Assembly: GCA_963732765.1 (NCBI GenBank)
Contig: CAVTAS010000008.1
Location: forward strand, 1 to 64,000
Direction: 5' to 3'
Source: JANYHF01 sp963732765
Lineage (GTDB): Bacteria > Pseudomonadota > Alphaproteobacteria > Rhizobiales > Hyphomicrobiaceae
Length of the DNA: 64,000 nucleotides
Made by a program: the position numbers and the translations under genes. This document shows, piece after piece, positions 45,857 through 55,463 of this stretch; within the stretch, counting starts at the first letter, position 1; every line of letters begins with the position of its first letter. Under the pieces are notes generated by a model. It saw nothing but the letters and a program-made list of their open reading frames with translations. It did not search any database and was not told where the DNA came from.

Positions 45857-46904
45857 GGCTGATGATCCTTGCGAAAGCGGTTCGTTGACTGATGAGTTGA
45901 TGGCAGGCGTGCCCGAAGGAGACTGGAGAGCGCCACTACGCAAAACCGTGGCATGTGACACTTTGGGGTTTGGGGTGTCTCGATCAGTTACGCCTGCCAA
46001 CTCGTGAAACCCGTCCCTGCCTGGGGCGTTCCTCCCTAGACAGATCGTCATGTCCACTGTGTTTGACGCCTTTTGCTTTGGACAGGGACGGGTTGCTTGT
46101 TCTGGGAACTCAACTTTGGGGTACGGGGATACCAACGCTCCGGCGGGGCAGCCGGTACGCAACGGACGCAACGAACACTACGGGGACGCAACTGGAACGC
46201 TTACGCTAGTGCAGGCGACTGGACGCTTCACGGCCCGGGACGGACGCGGTACGTGGGACAAACCCGGGATCCCGGTTGGCGACATCGAAGGAACGGCGTT
46301 CGGCGATACGCTTAACCCTATTCGCCTGCCGTTCCTTGCGCGCTCGCAACAACGCACGGGCGATCACCGATCGGGGGCACTCCAACGCAACTTCGGACAC
46401 TACCAACGCAACTGGGCGCGCTACCGACGCAACCGACTGGCTACGCAACTCCAGCGCAACGCTACGCAACACTGACTTGGGGGACGCGGACATGACACTG
46501 CTCCGAAGGCCGGCACCCAACGCAAAACTGGGAATGAAACCGGTCACTTGACTGAACTGGGGCGGAGCTACGCAGAACTCAACACGCTTGCCGCTTACGC
46601 ACTATGACTGACGCAATACGCTTGACTGAACTGGGGTACGCTTACTTGTCACTTGTCGCCTCGTACTGAGGCTTGGCGGCTAACTCAGAACCAACTCATC
46701 GCCGCCGACAGGAGAGAATATGCAGGTGCTTTGAGGCAACAGATGGGCGCCAAAATGAACCCTTGTTTATTTTCGGAGTTTATTTGCTTGACGCGAGCCT
46801 TTTTGGACACGGTTCTGTGGATAAGTTTGCGGCGCGATCCAGAGGCGTCGCGGGGCGTGGCTCAGCCATCCGTCCCGACGCTAAAGTGTAAGTTGTTGAT
46901 ATAA
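45857..46904. repeat. Low-complexity region rich in ACGCAAC and GGGGTACG words
   Basis: About 1 kb with no supportable gene. From about 46090 to 46650 the sequence is built from degenerate short words: ACGCAAC or CGCAAC occurs many times at irregular spacing, mixed with CTTGGGG/ACTGGGG and GGACGC. A 16-bp word (CTTGACTGAACTGGGG) occurs twice, at 46547-46562 and 46621-46636. A 141-codon frame (46050-46475) crosses it, but its Arg/Asn/Thr/Gly-rich translation merely reflects the repeated words. The last 200 bp before dsbB are more AT-rich. Confidence 0.6.
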
Positions 46905-47432
46905 TTAGCTTTTATTCGCCGGCGCGAGCAAGCTACGGACTGCAAGGCCGCCCAGCGCCGCTAGCCCAAGTCCAATCGGCACATTCCAGGCCGCCAGCGA
47001 CAGGCCGAGGATAAAAAGCGCCGGCTGATCGCAGCGGACGATTTTCTGGCTCTGCAGCTGCTTCAACATTTCTTCCGGCGTCTGAGCCAACGCCGTCCCG
47101 CCTGTGCATTCGCTGGGGCCCGCCCACCAGTGCCACTCGACGCCGGCGTGATAGAGACCTAGCCCTGCATTGGCCAGCAGCCCCAGCCCCGCCAATCCGA
47201 TCAGCCCGGCCGCCCAGGTGACCCGCCCCGCCCCGATCGCCGCAATCGCGCCGATCGCCAACGGAACGCCGGCATAATAGGCCCAACGCTCCTTCAGGCA
47301 GAGTTCGCACGGCGCATAGCCGGCCAGAAACTCCAGGCCTAGCGCGGTCAGCAACACACCCGCGCAAACCAGCAGAAACAGGAAGATCAGCTGTTCTGGC
47401 TTGCGCAGCACATCGCCAACGATGCCGGGCAT
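46905..47432 (-). CDS. Disulfide bond formation protein, DsbB family
   Basis: A 175-aa inner-membrane protein with four hydrophobic helices. The first periplasmic pair is CELC (in GYAPCELCLKERWAYY), the second pair is the cysteines in SECTGG and KIVRCDQPAL, as in DsbB enzymes that pass electrons from DsbA to quinone. Start ATG 47432 has AAGGAG eight bases upstream. It lies 12 bp after the YqaA-like gene, probably one operon. No dsbA is in the window. Confidence 0.87.
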   Translation of the reverse strand: MPGIVGDVLRKPEQLIFLFLLVCAGVLLTALGLEFLAGYAPCELCLKERWAYYAGVPLAIGAIAAIGAGRVTWAAGLIGLAGLGLLANAGLGLYHAGVEWHWWAGPSECTGGTALAQTPEEMLKQLQSQKIVRCDQPALFILGLSLAAWNVPIGLGLAALGGLAVRSLLAPANKS

Positions 47433-47444
47433 CGAACCCACTCC

Positions 47445-48026
47445 TTACGCGAACTTGGCCGCGAGATAGAAACCGGCAACGATGAACGCAATTGTCGCTG
47501 CGACGGTCGCGGCCAGATTGCGCCGGATAAACGGCTCGATAACGCCGCCAAAGCGGTTCAGCAGCCCGGCCTCGAGATAGAAGCGCGCGCCCCGGGTTAC
47601 TGCGGACAGGACCACGAACCAGAAGATATTGTAGCCCGCGACGCCGCTGGCAATGGTGACCAGCTTGTACGGGATCGGCAGGAAGCCCTTGATCAGGATG
47701 ACCCAGGCCCCATAGTCCTGGTACCACAGTCGGAACTGTTCGAACTTGGCGCCATAGCCGTAGAGATTCATGAGCCACTGCCCGAGCGAATCGTAAAGCA
47801 GCGCACCTATGGCGTAGCCGAGCAATCCGCCCAGCACCGAGGCGATGGTGCAGATGCCGGCGTAGAACCAGGCCCGCTTTGGGTTAGCCAGCGCCATTGG
47901 CACCAGCATGACATCGGGCGGTATCGGAAAGAACGAACTTTCGGCGAACGATACCGCAGCCAGCACATAGGGCGCACGCTTGCCGCGCGCGAGTTCGGTG
48001 AGCCGGTCATAGAGAGAATGGAACAT
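47445..48026 (-). CDS. YqaA/DedA-type membrane protein (SNARE-associated/VTT domain)
   Basis: A 193-aa membrane protein. Start ATG 48026 (MFHSLYDRLTELARGKRAPY). Family features: FAESSFFPIPPDVMLVPMAL, the glycine-rich segment ASVLGGLLGYAIGALLYDSLG, and GAWVILIKGFLPIPYKLVTIASGVAG, the conserved re-entrant region of DedA-like proteins. A role in membrane lipid or proton homeostasis is family-level knowledge only. Confidence 0.85.
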   Translation of the reverse strand: MFHSLYDRLTELARGKRAPYVLAAVSFAESSFFPIPPDVMLVPMALANPKRAWFYAGICTIASVLGGLLGYAIGALLYDSLGQWLMNLYGYGAKFEQFRLWYQDYGAWVILIKGFLPIPYKLVTIASGVAGYNIFWFVVLSAVTRGARFYLEAGLLNRFGGVIEPFIRRNLAATVAATIAFIVAGFYLAAKFA

Positions 48027-48283
48027 GGAGCCTTTGCCAGAGGTTGGGCCGTTCGGCCCTTGGGACTTTACTGCGGCCATCCCATAGCCCGATCCCGTGC
48101 CCCTTGGCCATGGGCGATGTGACGCTTGATGAAGCGATCGCCCAGACGCGCTAACCCAGGACCGCTCCCCAGCGCCCGCTTTCTCCTGTTCTTGTACTTG
48201 TACTGACAGGGAGTGAGACCGCGTCTCCTGCGCCGGAGCGCAAAGGCACGGATGCCGCTGCGCTGCGCGGCTGCACAACTCGA

Positions 48284-48934
48284 TTACGACGAACTGCCCA
48301 CAACCAGGGTCCAGAAGGTCTTGAACTCGGTCTTCGGATCGGCGATCAGCGCGATCCCCATGTCCTTGGCGCCGGGCAGCAGCAGGTTGCGGTTGTGACC
48401 CGGGCTCTGCTCCCAACCCTTGAACACCTCTTCAAGCGACGCCTGGCCGGTGCCGACATTTTCCGCCGCGATCTTTGCCGAATAGCCAGCGCGCTTGACC
48501 CGATCCCAGGGGCTGGAGCCGTCGGACCCGTAGTGCGAAATGCGATCCGACTTTGCCAGATCGCGCGAATGGGCTTTGGCCGCGACCGTCAGCTTGGGAT
48601 CGAGCCGCAGCGGCTTCAGACCGTTTTCGGCACGATAGTCGTTGAGGAGCTTCAACGCGAGATCGGCGTCGAGCTGAGCGCCGCTGTAGTCGCGGTCGGC
48701 GAGCGCGCCTTTGGGCGCCTTGGCCGAACTGCCAATGTCGACGGTCTGTTCCGCGCCGTCAGAGGCCTTCGCCTTTTCGCTCAACCCCAGTCCCGAGCGC
48801 AGAGCCGGACGATTGCCGGGCGCCTCGGTCAGGCTGAGCTGAACTGGGTCAGGCGCGGAGCCGGCGCAGGCGGCCAGAAGGCCCGCCAGTCCGGCGACGG
48901 CAACAACGCCGATCACAGCGCGAACACGCAACAT
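48284..48934 (-). CDS. CAP-domain (SCP/PR1-like) lipoprotein
   Basis: A 216-aa exported protein. The signal ends in a lipobox (LAGLLAACAGSA), so it should be lipid-anchored. The C-terminal domain is a bacterial CAP domain: LLNDYRAENGLKPLRLDPKL, SRDLAKSDRISHYGSDG, and AAENVGTGQASLEEVFKGWEQSPGHNRNLLLP. Start ATG 48934 follows GGAG; GTG 48949 is an alternative. Function of bacterial CAP proteins is largely unknown. Confidence 0.88.
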   Translation of the reverse strand: MLRVRAVIGVVAVAGLAGLLAACAGSAPDPVQLSLTEAPGNRPALRSGLGLSEKAKASDGAEQTVDIGSSAKAPKGALADRDYSGAQLDADLALKLLNDYRAENGLKPLRLDPKLTVAAKAHSRDLAKSDRISHYGSDGSSPWDRVKRAGYSAKIAAENVGTGQASLEEVFKGWEQSPGHNRNLLLPGAKDMGIALIADPKTEFKTFWTLVVGSSS

Positions 48935-49359
48935 GCAACGCAACTCCACGACACACGGCTATTCAGTCGATCAGCCGTCGCGAAGGTCGCGCAACAGGCC
49001 GTCCTTCATCTGATCCGGGCAAGGTTAAGGACCGATTAAGAGGCTTAGACTGTAGCCTCGATGGTGACGCCATTGGGGCACTGGCGAGGCGAAACCGGCA
49101 ACCTCAACGGCTTGGCGCGATTTGGATCCACATTCGAAATCCATAAGGACTTCCGCTTATTTAGGTCCGTACCTAGTAAACCAAGTAGAATTTTTATGAT
49201 AGTCTTACAAGATCAGCAGTCTGGTGCAAAAAGCAGCAGTATTTTCTGACATTCCGCCAATATTTTCTTGGGTGTTCAAGCATGCGTACTCACAGCCTGC
49301 AATACGCCCGCAGCATCGGATGACAGGTGGTCAACAACCCGTCCAAAGGAGACGCCCAG
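48935..49359. other. Intergenic region, AT-rich centre
   Basis: A 425-bp gap between the divergent CAP lipoprotein gene and the small gene at 49360. Positions 49130-49290 are distinctly AT-rich for this window and would suit promoters. No gene or clear repeat seen. Confidence 0.4.
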
Positions 49360-49617
49360 GTGACCTATCTCGACATCCGCAGTCTTACGCCTGAACTGCA
49401 ACGCGGCAACGTCTCAGCCATTATCGGGATGCTCAGTGGCATTCGCGAGCTGATCGCTGACGACGAAATCATGGAGGATATCGCCGAAACAATTGAGAAA
49501 GCCATCCGCCAACTGAACCTTCGGCGACAGCTGGCCTACGAGACGATGCTGGAAATCGACGCCGAACAGGATGTGACTCAGCAACGTCCGTGCATGCCGT
49601 CCAAGAAGCCGCACTAA
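49360..49617 (+). CDS. Small hypothetical protein, acidic helical
   Basis: An 85-aa protein starting at GTG 49360 with AAGGAG eight bases before. Sequence reads MTYLDIRSLTPELQRGNV, an acidic helix IRELIADDEIMEDIAETIEKA and a short tail ending PSKKPH. It resembles small helical regulators in shape but matches no family I know. It lies 155 bp before the two-gene ATPase module, separated by a degenerate hairpin repeat, so linkage is uncertain. Confidence 0.6.
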   Translation: MTYLDIRSLTPELQRGNVSAIIGMLSGIRELIADDEIMEDIAETIEKAIRQLNLRRQLAYETMLEIDAEQDVTQQRPCMPSKKPH

Positions 49618-49625
49618 CTGGCGCC

Positions 49626-49668
49626 CCTCCTCTCCCCTCGCTGTGGCGAAGGGAGCGGAGGGGAGGAC
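49626..49668. repeat. Remnant of the palindromic element (copy D)
   Basis: CCTCCTCTCCCCTCGCTGTG followed by GCGAAGGGAGCGGAGGGGAG resembles hairpin 2 of copy B with mismatches. The inner inverted repeat and the second hairpin are missing, so this is a half or decayed copy. Confidence 0.5.
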
Positions 49669-49772
49669 AGACCTGCCGCCAGTGACAAGAAAGCTGTGCG
49701 GCACTGGCGGAAATTTCTCCGCCCGGCTGCCAGCGTGCTTGGACTATCCCGCTGTTTGGACGAGACTATCCG

Positions 49773-50921
49773 ATGGCCGAGGTGATTCGTTTCCGCTCCG
49801 GGCTGGCGCGCGGATCGAAAGCCTGGGCTGGCACGTTGAGGCAGGACAGCACGCCCTTGGGCACGACGCCGATTGATGGAACCGCCATAGCGGAGGCCGT
49901 ATTGTTGCGGCTGAGCGATGAGCGCTGTCCGCTGCCCGGACCGCTGCGGCTGATGCGCGACTTGCAGCCGCTGGTTGCGCACAAGCTATCGCCCTACATG
50001 TGGCGGCGCACGCTGGACGACGCCATGATGGCGCTGGCGGCCAAAGATCATGTGGCGCTGCATCACCAGCATTTTCACGCCACCTCCAAGGGCCATCGCT
50101 GGCGCGACGAGCGCTTTGGCTGGCGCGTTCCGGCCGGCGCGAACTGGCCGGAACTGCGCGATGTGCATTTGCTCGGTCACGCCCTCAAGATCGGTCGCGA
50201 CCGCCGCGCCAAGGATGTGCTGGCAACGGGCGAAGGGCTGCGCCGCCTGATTCTGGAGCGCCGGCTCGGCGTGAAGCTGCGCGGCAAGGAAAGTCTTGCT
50301 GGCATTCGCGACGTGCTGGCGCGACTTGCGCTGCGCCAGGGGTCGGTGTCGGGCGACCTCGCGATCTCCGGCCACCTCTTGACGGCGCCGGAGCGTCTCG
50401 CCCAGGCTGCGACGCTGATCAAGGGCCGCGCCAAGCCCGATAACGATCATCGCCTGATTGCGCGCATTGCTGCCGAGCAGGTGGGAAGCCCGAATACCAG
50501 TCCAGCGGCCTTGCGGATGCAACTGCTCCGCACTTATATGGCCGGCGGTCGTCCCCTCGTGGACGTGCGGGCGAAGGCGACTGTCGCCCGAGCGCCACAG
50601 CCGGTATTCGAACTGGGGGAGTTCCTGACTGAAGTCCGCAATTTCGCCCGGGAGTGCGCCCAAGGCTGGTCCGGCAACCGGCGCGCGTTGATCAGCCGTG
50701 TGTTTCCGCGGCTGGTCGATGCGCATCCGGAGTGGGGGCTGGACGTGGGACGGTTCAAGACGTTGCTGGCCGAGGCGCACAAGGCGGGACGTCTGAATCT
50801 GGTCCATGCCGACTTGCGCGACAAGAAACTGCTCGACGATCTGGCGGCATCGGCCGTGGCCTATCACAATATGACGATGCATTTCATTCGTGTTGAGGAC
50901 GAAACCAGCGATGCTGCCTGA
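49773..50921 (+). CDS. Unassigned 382-aa protein, partner of the double-ATPase
   Basis: A soluble basic protein of 382 aa starting at ATG 49773. No enzyme motif is visible. The region around residues 45-125 (MRDLQPLVAHKLSPYMWRRT through WRVPAGANWPELRD) looks like a winged-helix-type fold with a basic face, and the C-terminus (FKTLLAEAHKAGRLNLVHAD, then AVAYHNMTMHFIRVEDE) has the look of a conserved closing domain. Its stop (50919-50921) overlaps the start of the ATPase gene by 11 bp, so the two are translated together. Possible roles are substrate recognition or DNA binding for the ATPase; this is inference from context. Confidence 0.72.
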   Translation: MAEVIRFRSGLARGSKAWAGTLRQDSTPLGTTPIDGTAIAEAVLLRLSDERCPLPGPLRLMRDLQPLVAHKLSPYMWRRTLDDAMMALAAKDHVALHHQHFHATSKGHRWRDERFGWRVPAGANWPELRDVHLLGHALKIGRDRRAKDVLATGEGLRRLILERRLGVKLRGKESLAGIRDVLARLALRQGSVSGDLAISGHLLTAPERLAQAATLIKGRAKPDNDHRLIARIAAEQVGSPNTSPAALRMQLLRTYMAGGRPLVDVRAKATVARAPQPVFELGEFLTEVRNFARECAQGWSGNRRALISRVFPRLVDAHPEWGLDVGRFKTLLAEAHKAGRLNLVHADLRDKKLLDDLAASAVAYHNMTMHFIRVEDETSDAA

Positions 50922-53900
50922 GGCCATGAAACGCGTGCCTGCCGACCGGCTGCCCGGCGTGTTCGATCATTCGATCACCTGGGAGGACGACGTCTGGAAG
51001 GCCGATCCGTTCGACGTGGTGGAAGTGCACGAGCGCGCGCGCCGCAAATTCCGCGAGCTGCTGCAGAATGTGACCGTCAACCCGAAAGCGAAACACAGCC
51101 GCATCCTGCTGTTCCACGGCCAGTCAGGCGCGGGCAAGACGCATCTGGTGCGCGCGCTGCGGACCGAAGCGCACCTGCAGGGCACCGGCTATTTCGGCTA
51201 CGCGCAGATGACGCCGGATGTTGCCAGCTACGCCGATTACTTCCTGCGCCGGCTGGTGAACTCGCTGGAGAAGCCGTTCGATCCCGAAGAGCGGGGCGAA
51301 TCCGGCTTAATGCGCCTGTCCGATCACATGCTGTCCAAGGCGACCAGCGTGGTGCCGCAGGACATCAAGGATCTGCAAGAGGCAGTGCTGGGCGACGAAG
51401 CGCTGTCGCGGCTGGTGGTGCGCATCGCCGATGCCGTGCTGGCCAGCCCGAAATTCTCGGAAGTCGATATCGACATCAATATCGTCCGTGCGCTGCTTTA
51501 TCTCCAGCGCACCGATCCCACCGTTGACCAGCGGGTGCGGCAGTATCTCTATGGCCGCGAGATCACCGGCTTTTCGCAGCTGGCGGTCGGCGCGCTCGAT
51601 CCGCAACGCAACCGCGATCCGTTCGAGATCATCGGCTGCCTTGGGTACGCTGATGCGGCTGGTGGACGGCGCGGCGCTGGTGTTCTGCATCGACCAGGTG
51701 GAGGACCTGCGCTCGTTCGCCGATGCTGAAAGCCGCTTCAACAACGCGATTTCCGCGCTGATCCAGATTGCCAACACGGTGCCGACCTCGATCATCATCG
51801 TCAGCTGCCTGGACGATTTCTATGACGAAGCGCGGGCCTATATCTCGCAGTCCTCGATCGATCGCATCGAGCAGGCAGGCCCTGTCCCGCTGCCGGGCGC
51901 TCGCTCGGCGGCTGAGGCCAAGCTGATCGTGAACCGCCGTCTGGAGCGCGCCTACGAAGCCGAAAATCTCTCCGGCATGCCAAACGGCGCACAGCTGTTC
52001 GGCGCCAATTTCTTCGACGAGTTGGCCGGGCTGTCCACTCGCAAGCTGCTCGAGCATGCCCGCGAGCGCTGGCTGCAGCTGCTGGGCGATACCGGACGCG
52101 GACCGCAAGCGGCCGAAACCAATGAAAGCATCATGGAAAGTCCGGATGTGGTGAGCATCCGCCGCCGCTGGGACACCGCGCTGCAGACCGATGCGCCGGA
52201 AATCCCGGTCGACGAGCGGTTGTTGCTGGAAGTGCTGACCAACGCGCTGAAGCTGACGGCCGAGGAGCTGGACGGGGCGCTTTCCGTCGACATCAGCATC
52301 GTGCCGCCAACGGAAGATCTGTTCGCAGCCGATATCACCGTGCGCCATACCCTGAGCGGGCAGGCGCAGCGGGGCCGGCTGTTCGTGTGCAACCGCTCCA
52401 ACCAGGGCGGTGGCCTCAAGAAGCAGATCGAGAAGGTGGTGGAACTGGGCGCCACCATGCCGGCCATCCTGGTGCGCGGCAGCGAGTTCCCGCCCGAGGG
52501 CAAGACGGCGGTGGCCGCGCTCCTGAACCGCCTGGCCGCCGATGGCGGGCGCAAGGTGGTGGTGGCGCAGTGGGAATGGGAGCGTATGCTGACGTTGCAG
52601 TACTTCGCCCCCTGCCACGATCGCGAAGAGGGCTTCATGGCCTGGCTGAAGGCGGCCCGGCCGATGAGCACGGACCTGGAATCCATCCGTGAGCTGCTGA
52701 TGCTGGACCAGCTGGAGCAGCCGCACGCCGATATCGACAATGTGGTCATCCTGCACGGCGACGACAGCCGCAGCGAACAGAGCGAGAGCGAGGCCTACGC
52801 CCTGGCCGAGGTTGCCGCGCCGCCGCCGGTCCCGATCGTGTCGGACGACCCTCTCAACAAGTTCAAGATCGCTCATCGCGCCGGGGATCCGGATGATCCG
52901 ATCTTCCTGTCCAAGAACATCCTGCGCCGCCATGCGGCCGTGCTCGGCGGTTCGGGCTCGGGCAAGACCACGCTGGCCTTGTCGGTGATCGAGCAATTGC
53001 TGCTGCGCGGCGTTCCCGTGGTGCTGATCGACCGCAAGGGCGACCTGTGCAGCTACGCCAATCCGGACGTCTGGCGCGACAACCCGGCCGAAGACCCGCT
53101 GCGCCTGGCCGCCCGGCGCGAACTGGCCGAGCACATCGACGTTGCGGTGTACACGCCGGGCCGTACCTCGGGCCGGCCGATCAACATCACGCTGCTGCCC
53201 AACGGCATTGGCGAACTGCCTGAGCACGAGCAGGATATGCTGTCTCAGGTGTCGGCTGCCGCGCTGGGCGAAATGCTCTATCTGCGCCGCTCGGCCACGC
53301 ACCAGCGCCAGAGCGGCATCCTGTCGGTGGCGCTGAAAATCCTCGGCGCGCGCAGCCGTAGCGAGATCCGCCTCGGCGACCTCATCCGCTTCATGGAGGA
53401 GGACAATGAGGAACTGATCGAGCTGACGCAGCGCATGGACGCCAGCGGCAAGGCGCGCCGCGATCTGATCTCGCAGCTGGACTCGCTCCGCCATCGGAAC
53501 GGTTCGCTGTTCGAGGGACATGGCGAGCCATTGTCGATGGAATCGCTGCTGGGGCTGGGCTCCTTTGGCAAACGCGGCAAGACAAGATTGTCCGTGATCT
53601 ACACCGGCTTCCTGGGCGACAACGAGAACGTACTGTTCTGGGTCTCGCAGTTCCTCTCCGAGGCCCTGCGCTTCTGCCAGCGCAATCCCAGTGAAAGCCT
53701 GCAGGCCGTGGTGATGTTCGACGAGGCGGATCTCTACATCCCCTCCAACTCCAAGCCGCCGACCAAGGAGCCCTTAGAGAGCCTGCTCAAGCGCGCCCGC
53801 TCGGCCGGCATCGGCATCATGCTGGCGACGCAAAGCCCGGGCGACCTCGACTATCGTTCTCGTGACCAAGTCACGTCATGGTTCATCGGCCGCGTCCGCG

Positions 53901-54145
53901 AAGATACCGCACTCAAGAAACTGCGCGCTGCCTTTGCCTCCGACAGCGGCCTCGACCCCGCGCGCGTCTTGCCGAACCAGACCGTGGGCGAGTTCCACCT
54001 CATCCAGGAGGGCAAGGTGCACGCTATCAAGTCCCACCGCTCCCTGGTGATGGCCGAGCAGGTGCCGTTCGACCGCATCGAGCAGTTCGCGCGCGACACC
54101 AACCGCAAAACGGCCGCGCAGCTGAAGCTGGATCTTGGGGTGTAG
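50911..54145 (+). CDS. Large double-ATPase: N-terminal P-loop domain plus C-terminal HerA-like ATPase, one frame change
   Basis: About 1,078 aa once one extra base at 51638-51646 is bridged (EIIGCLG joined to TLMRLVDGAALVF). N-terminal ATPase: Walker A LLFHGQSGAGKTHLVRALR at about residue 60 and Walker B LVFCIDQVEDL at about residue 253. A middle region of about 350 residues (to AWLKAARPMSTDLES) is unassigned. C-terminal HerA/FtsK-class domain: Walker A VLGGSGSGKTTLALSVIEQL, VVLIDRKGDL, Walker B AVVMFDEADLYIPS, and LATQSPGDLDYRSRDQV. Starts at ATG 50911 (or 50926). Such architectures drive DNA translocation or anti-phage defence complexes. Only the preceding 382-aa gene is coupled to it. Confidence 0.82.
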
Positions 54146-54231
54146 ACCTCCTTCTCCCACGCCACATTGCTGGAGAGTGCGTTCTTCCGCTCCTCGCCCG
54201 CCCCGTTGCAACAGCCTGAATCAGACGAACT

Positions 54232-55284
54232 TTAGCGCCGTTTCAATCCGATCTCGTTCTGGTCGAAATCGTAGAGCACCTGATAGCTGTAGTAGGGCAA
54301 CACGCCGGCATTGATGGCGGGGGTTTTCTGCTTCGGCACGGCTACGAAGTAGACCAACGGGCCGGTGTGTAGGGTCTCGTCCAAGGCAATGTCGACCTTG
54401 CCATCGCCTTCGGCGATCTCCAGCTTGAAACGCTGGGGCGTCCTGGCGGCGGCGATCTCGGGGGTCTTGTCGACCTTGGCGTAGACCCTTGGTGCGCCGG
54501 TATCGAGGCCGACTTGGCCGCACAGCGTGAAGCCAGACTCGGCAGCTTTCAAGCATCCGGGCAGCGAGGCGCGGAAGGCGCCCAACAGGCGCTTGGCCTC
54601 GCGCGCCAGCGGGTAGCGCCGGAAACCCTCCAGGTCAGCGGCATTCGGATTGACGATCAGCGTCCCGTTGCCGGACACTCCGGGCTTGGGCAGCGAGACG
54701 ATCCAGCTGTTGCCGCCTGCCGCCATGACGGGATTGGCGATCAGGATGCGATCCAGCCCTAAGCCAATGATGGCCTTGAAACCTTCACCCGCAGTGCCGT
54801 CGCCGCCGATCCCATAGTCTTCGGGCTTCAGCATCTCAATCGGGCATTTCGGCTTCTTGGGCGCGCACTTGCGCTTGCGGACGACACCGAACCGGACCGG
54901 GCCATCCGATTTCAAGCCACCAACGCTGACGCGCGCCTGGTTGATGGTGCCCGAGAGCACCTCGTTGCTGTCAAAGCCGTAAACGAAGGTTCCGATTTTC
55001 GGGAAGCTTTTGCCCTCAAGCGCCGCATTGAACACCAGCAGGCCGGTCGAGCCGGTATCGAGCAGCGCACGGATCGGGCCGACGCCGCCGATAGTCACGG
55101 GCACCCAGAAGCGCACCGAACCCGAGCGCATCAGGGTGCTCTCAATCGGGATTTCGATGCGGGCTGGAGGGGGCGGGGGGCTCCGCTTCTTCTTGGCAAG
55201 CGCTTGCTGCGGGGACGCGGCCAACACGGCGACAAGCAACCAGAACAGCGGACGTTGCCAAAGAGCCCCAAGTGGAGTCGCCAT
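54232..55284 (-). CDS. Exported pepsin/retropepsin-like aspartic protease with two DTG motifs
   Basis: A 350-aa protein from ATG 55284 with a signal peptide (LFWLLVAVLAASPQQALA) and a short Pro-rich linker. The first catalytic motif is RALLDTGSTGLLVF, the second VGLDTGAPRVYA, about 200 residues later. One DTG per half in a single chain is the bilobed pepsin (A1) arrangement rather than the dimeric retropepsin one. Cysteines occur in KRKCAPKKPKCPIEM. It converges on the double-ATPase gene across about 86 bp. Substrate unknown. Confidence 0.72.
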   Translation of the reverse strand: MATPLGALWQRPLFWLLVAVLAASPQQALAKKKRSPPPPPARIEIPIESTLMRSGSVRFWVPVTIGGVGPIRALLDTGSTGLLVFNAALEGKSFPKIGTFVYGFDSNEVLSGTINQARVSVGGLKSDGPVRFGVVRKRKCAPKKPKCPIEMLKPEDYGIGGDGTAGEGFKAIIGLGLDRILIANPVMAAGGNSWIVSLPKPGVSGNGTLIVNPNAADLEGFRRYPLAREAKRLLGAFRASLPGCLKAAESGFTLCGQVGLDTGAPRVYAKVDKTPEIAAARTPQRFKLEIAEGDGKVDIALDETLHTGPLVYFVAVPKQKTPAINAGVLPYYSYQVLYDFDQNEIGLKRR

Positions 55285-55463
55285 TGTGCCGTCCCGCCTC
55301 AAAGCAAATCCGGGCTGACACGACGCGGTACGACTATGTGACGCGGACCCATCGCACTCACGGCTAACAAGTTTTCTCAAGCCCAGCCAGTTCATTTGGG
55401 TTTGGGCACCGAGTTGGCGTAGGCTGCGTGCTCAGAAGGACACGCCAGGGACGAGACGCCCAC

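Noticed and set aside
46050..46475. 141-codon frame across the ACGCAAC-rich stretch as a secreted repeat protein
   Set aside because: No signal peptide or ribosome site; the amino-acid pattern simply follows the repeated DNA words.
51629..53521. 630-codon antisense open frame opposite the double-ATPase gene
   Set aside because: The forward strand has both ATPase domains with Walker motifs; the antisense product is low-complexity and His/Arg-rich.
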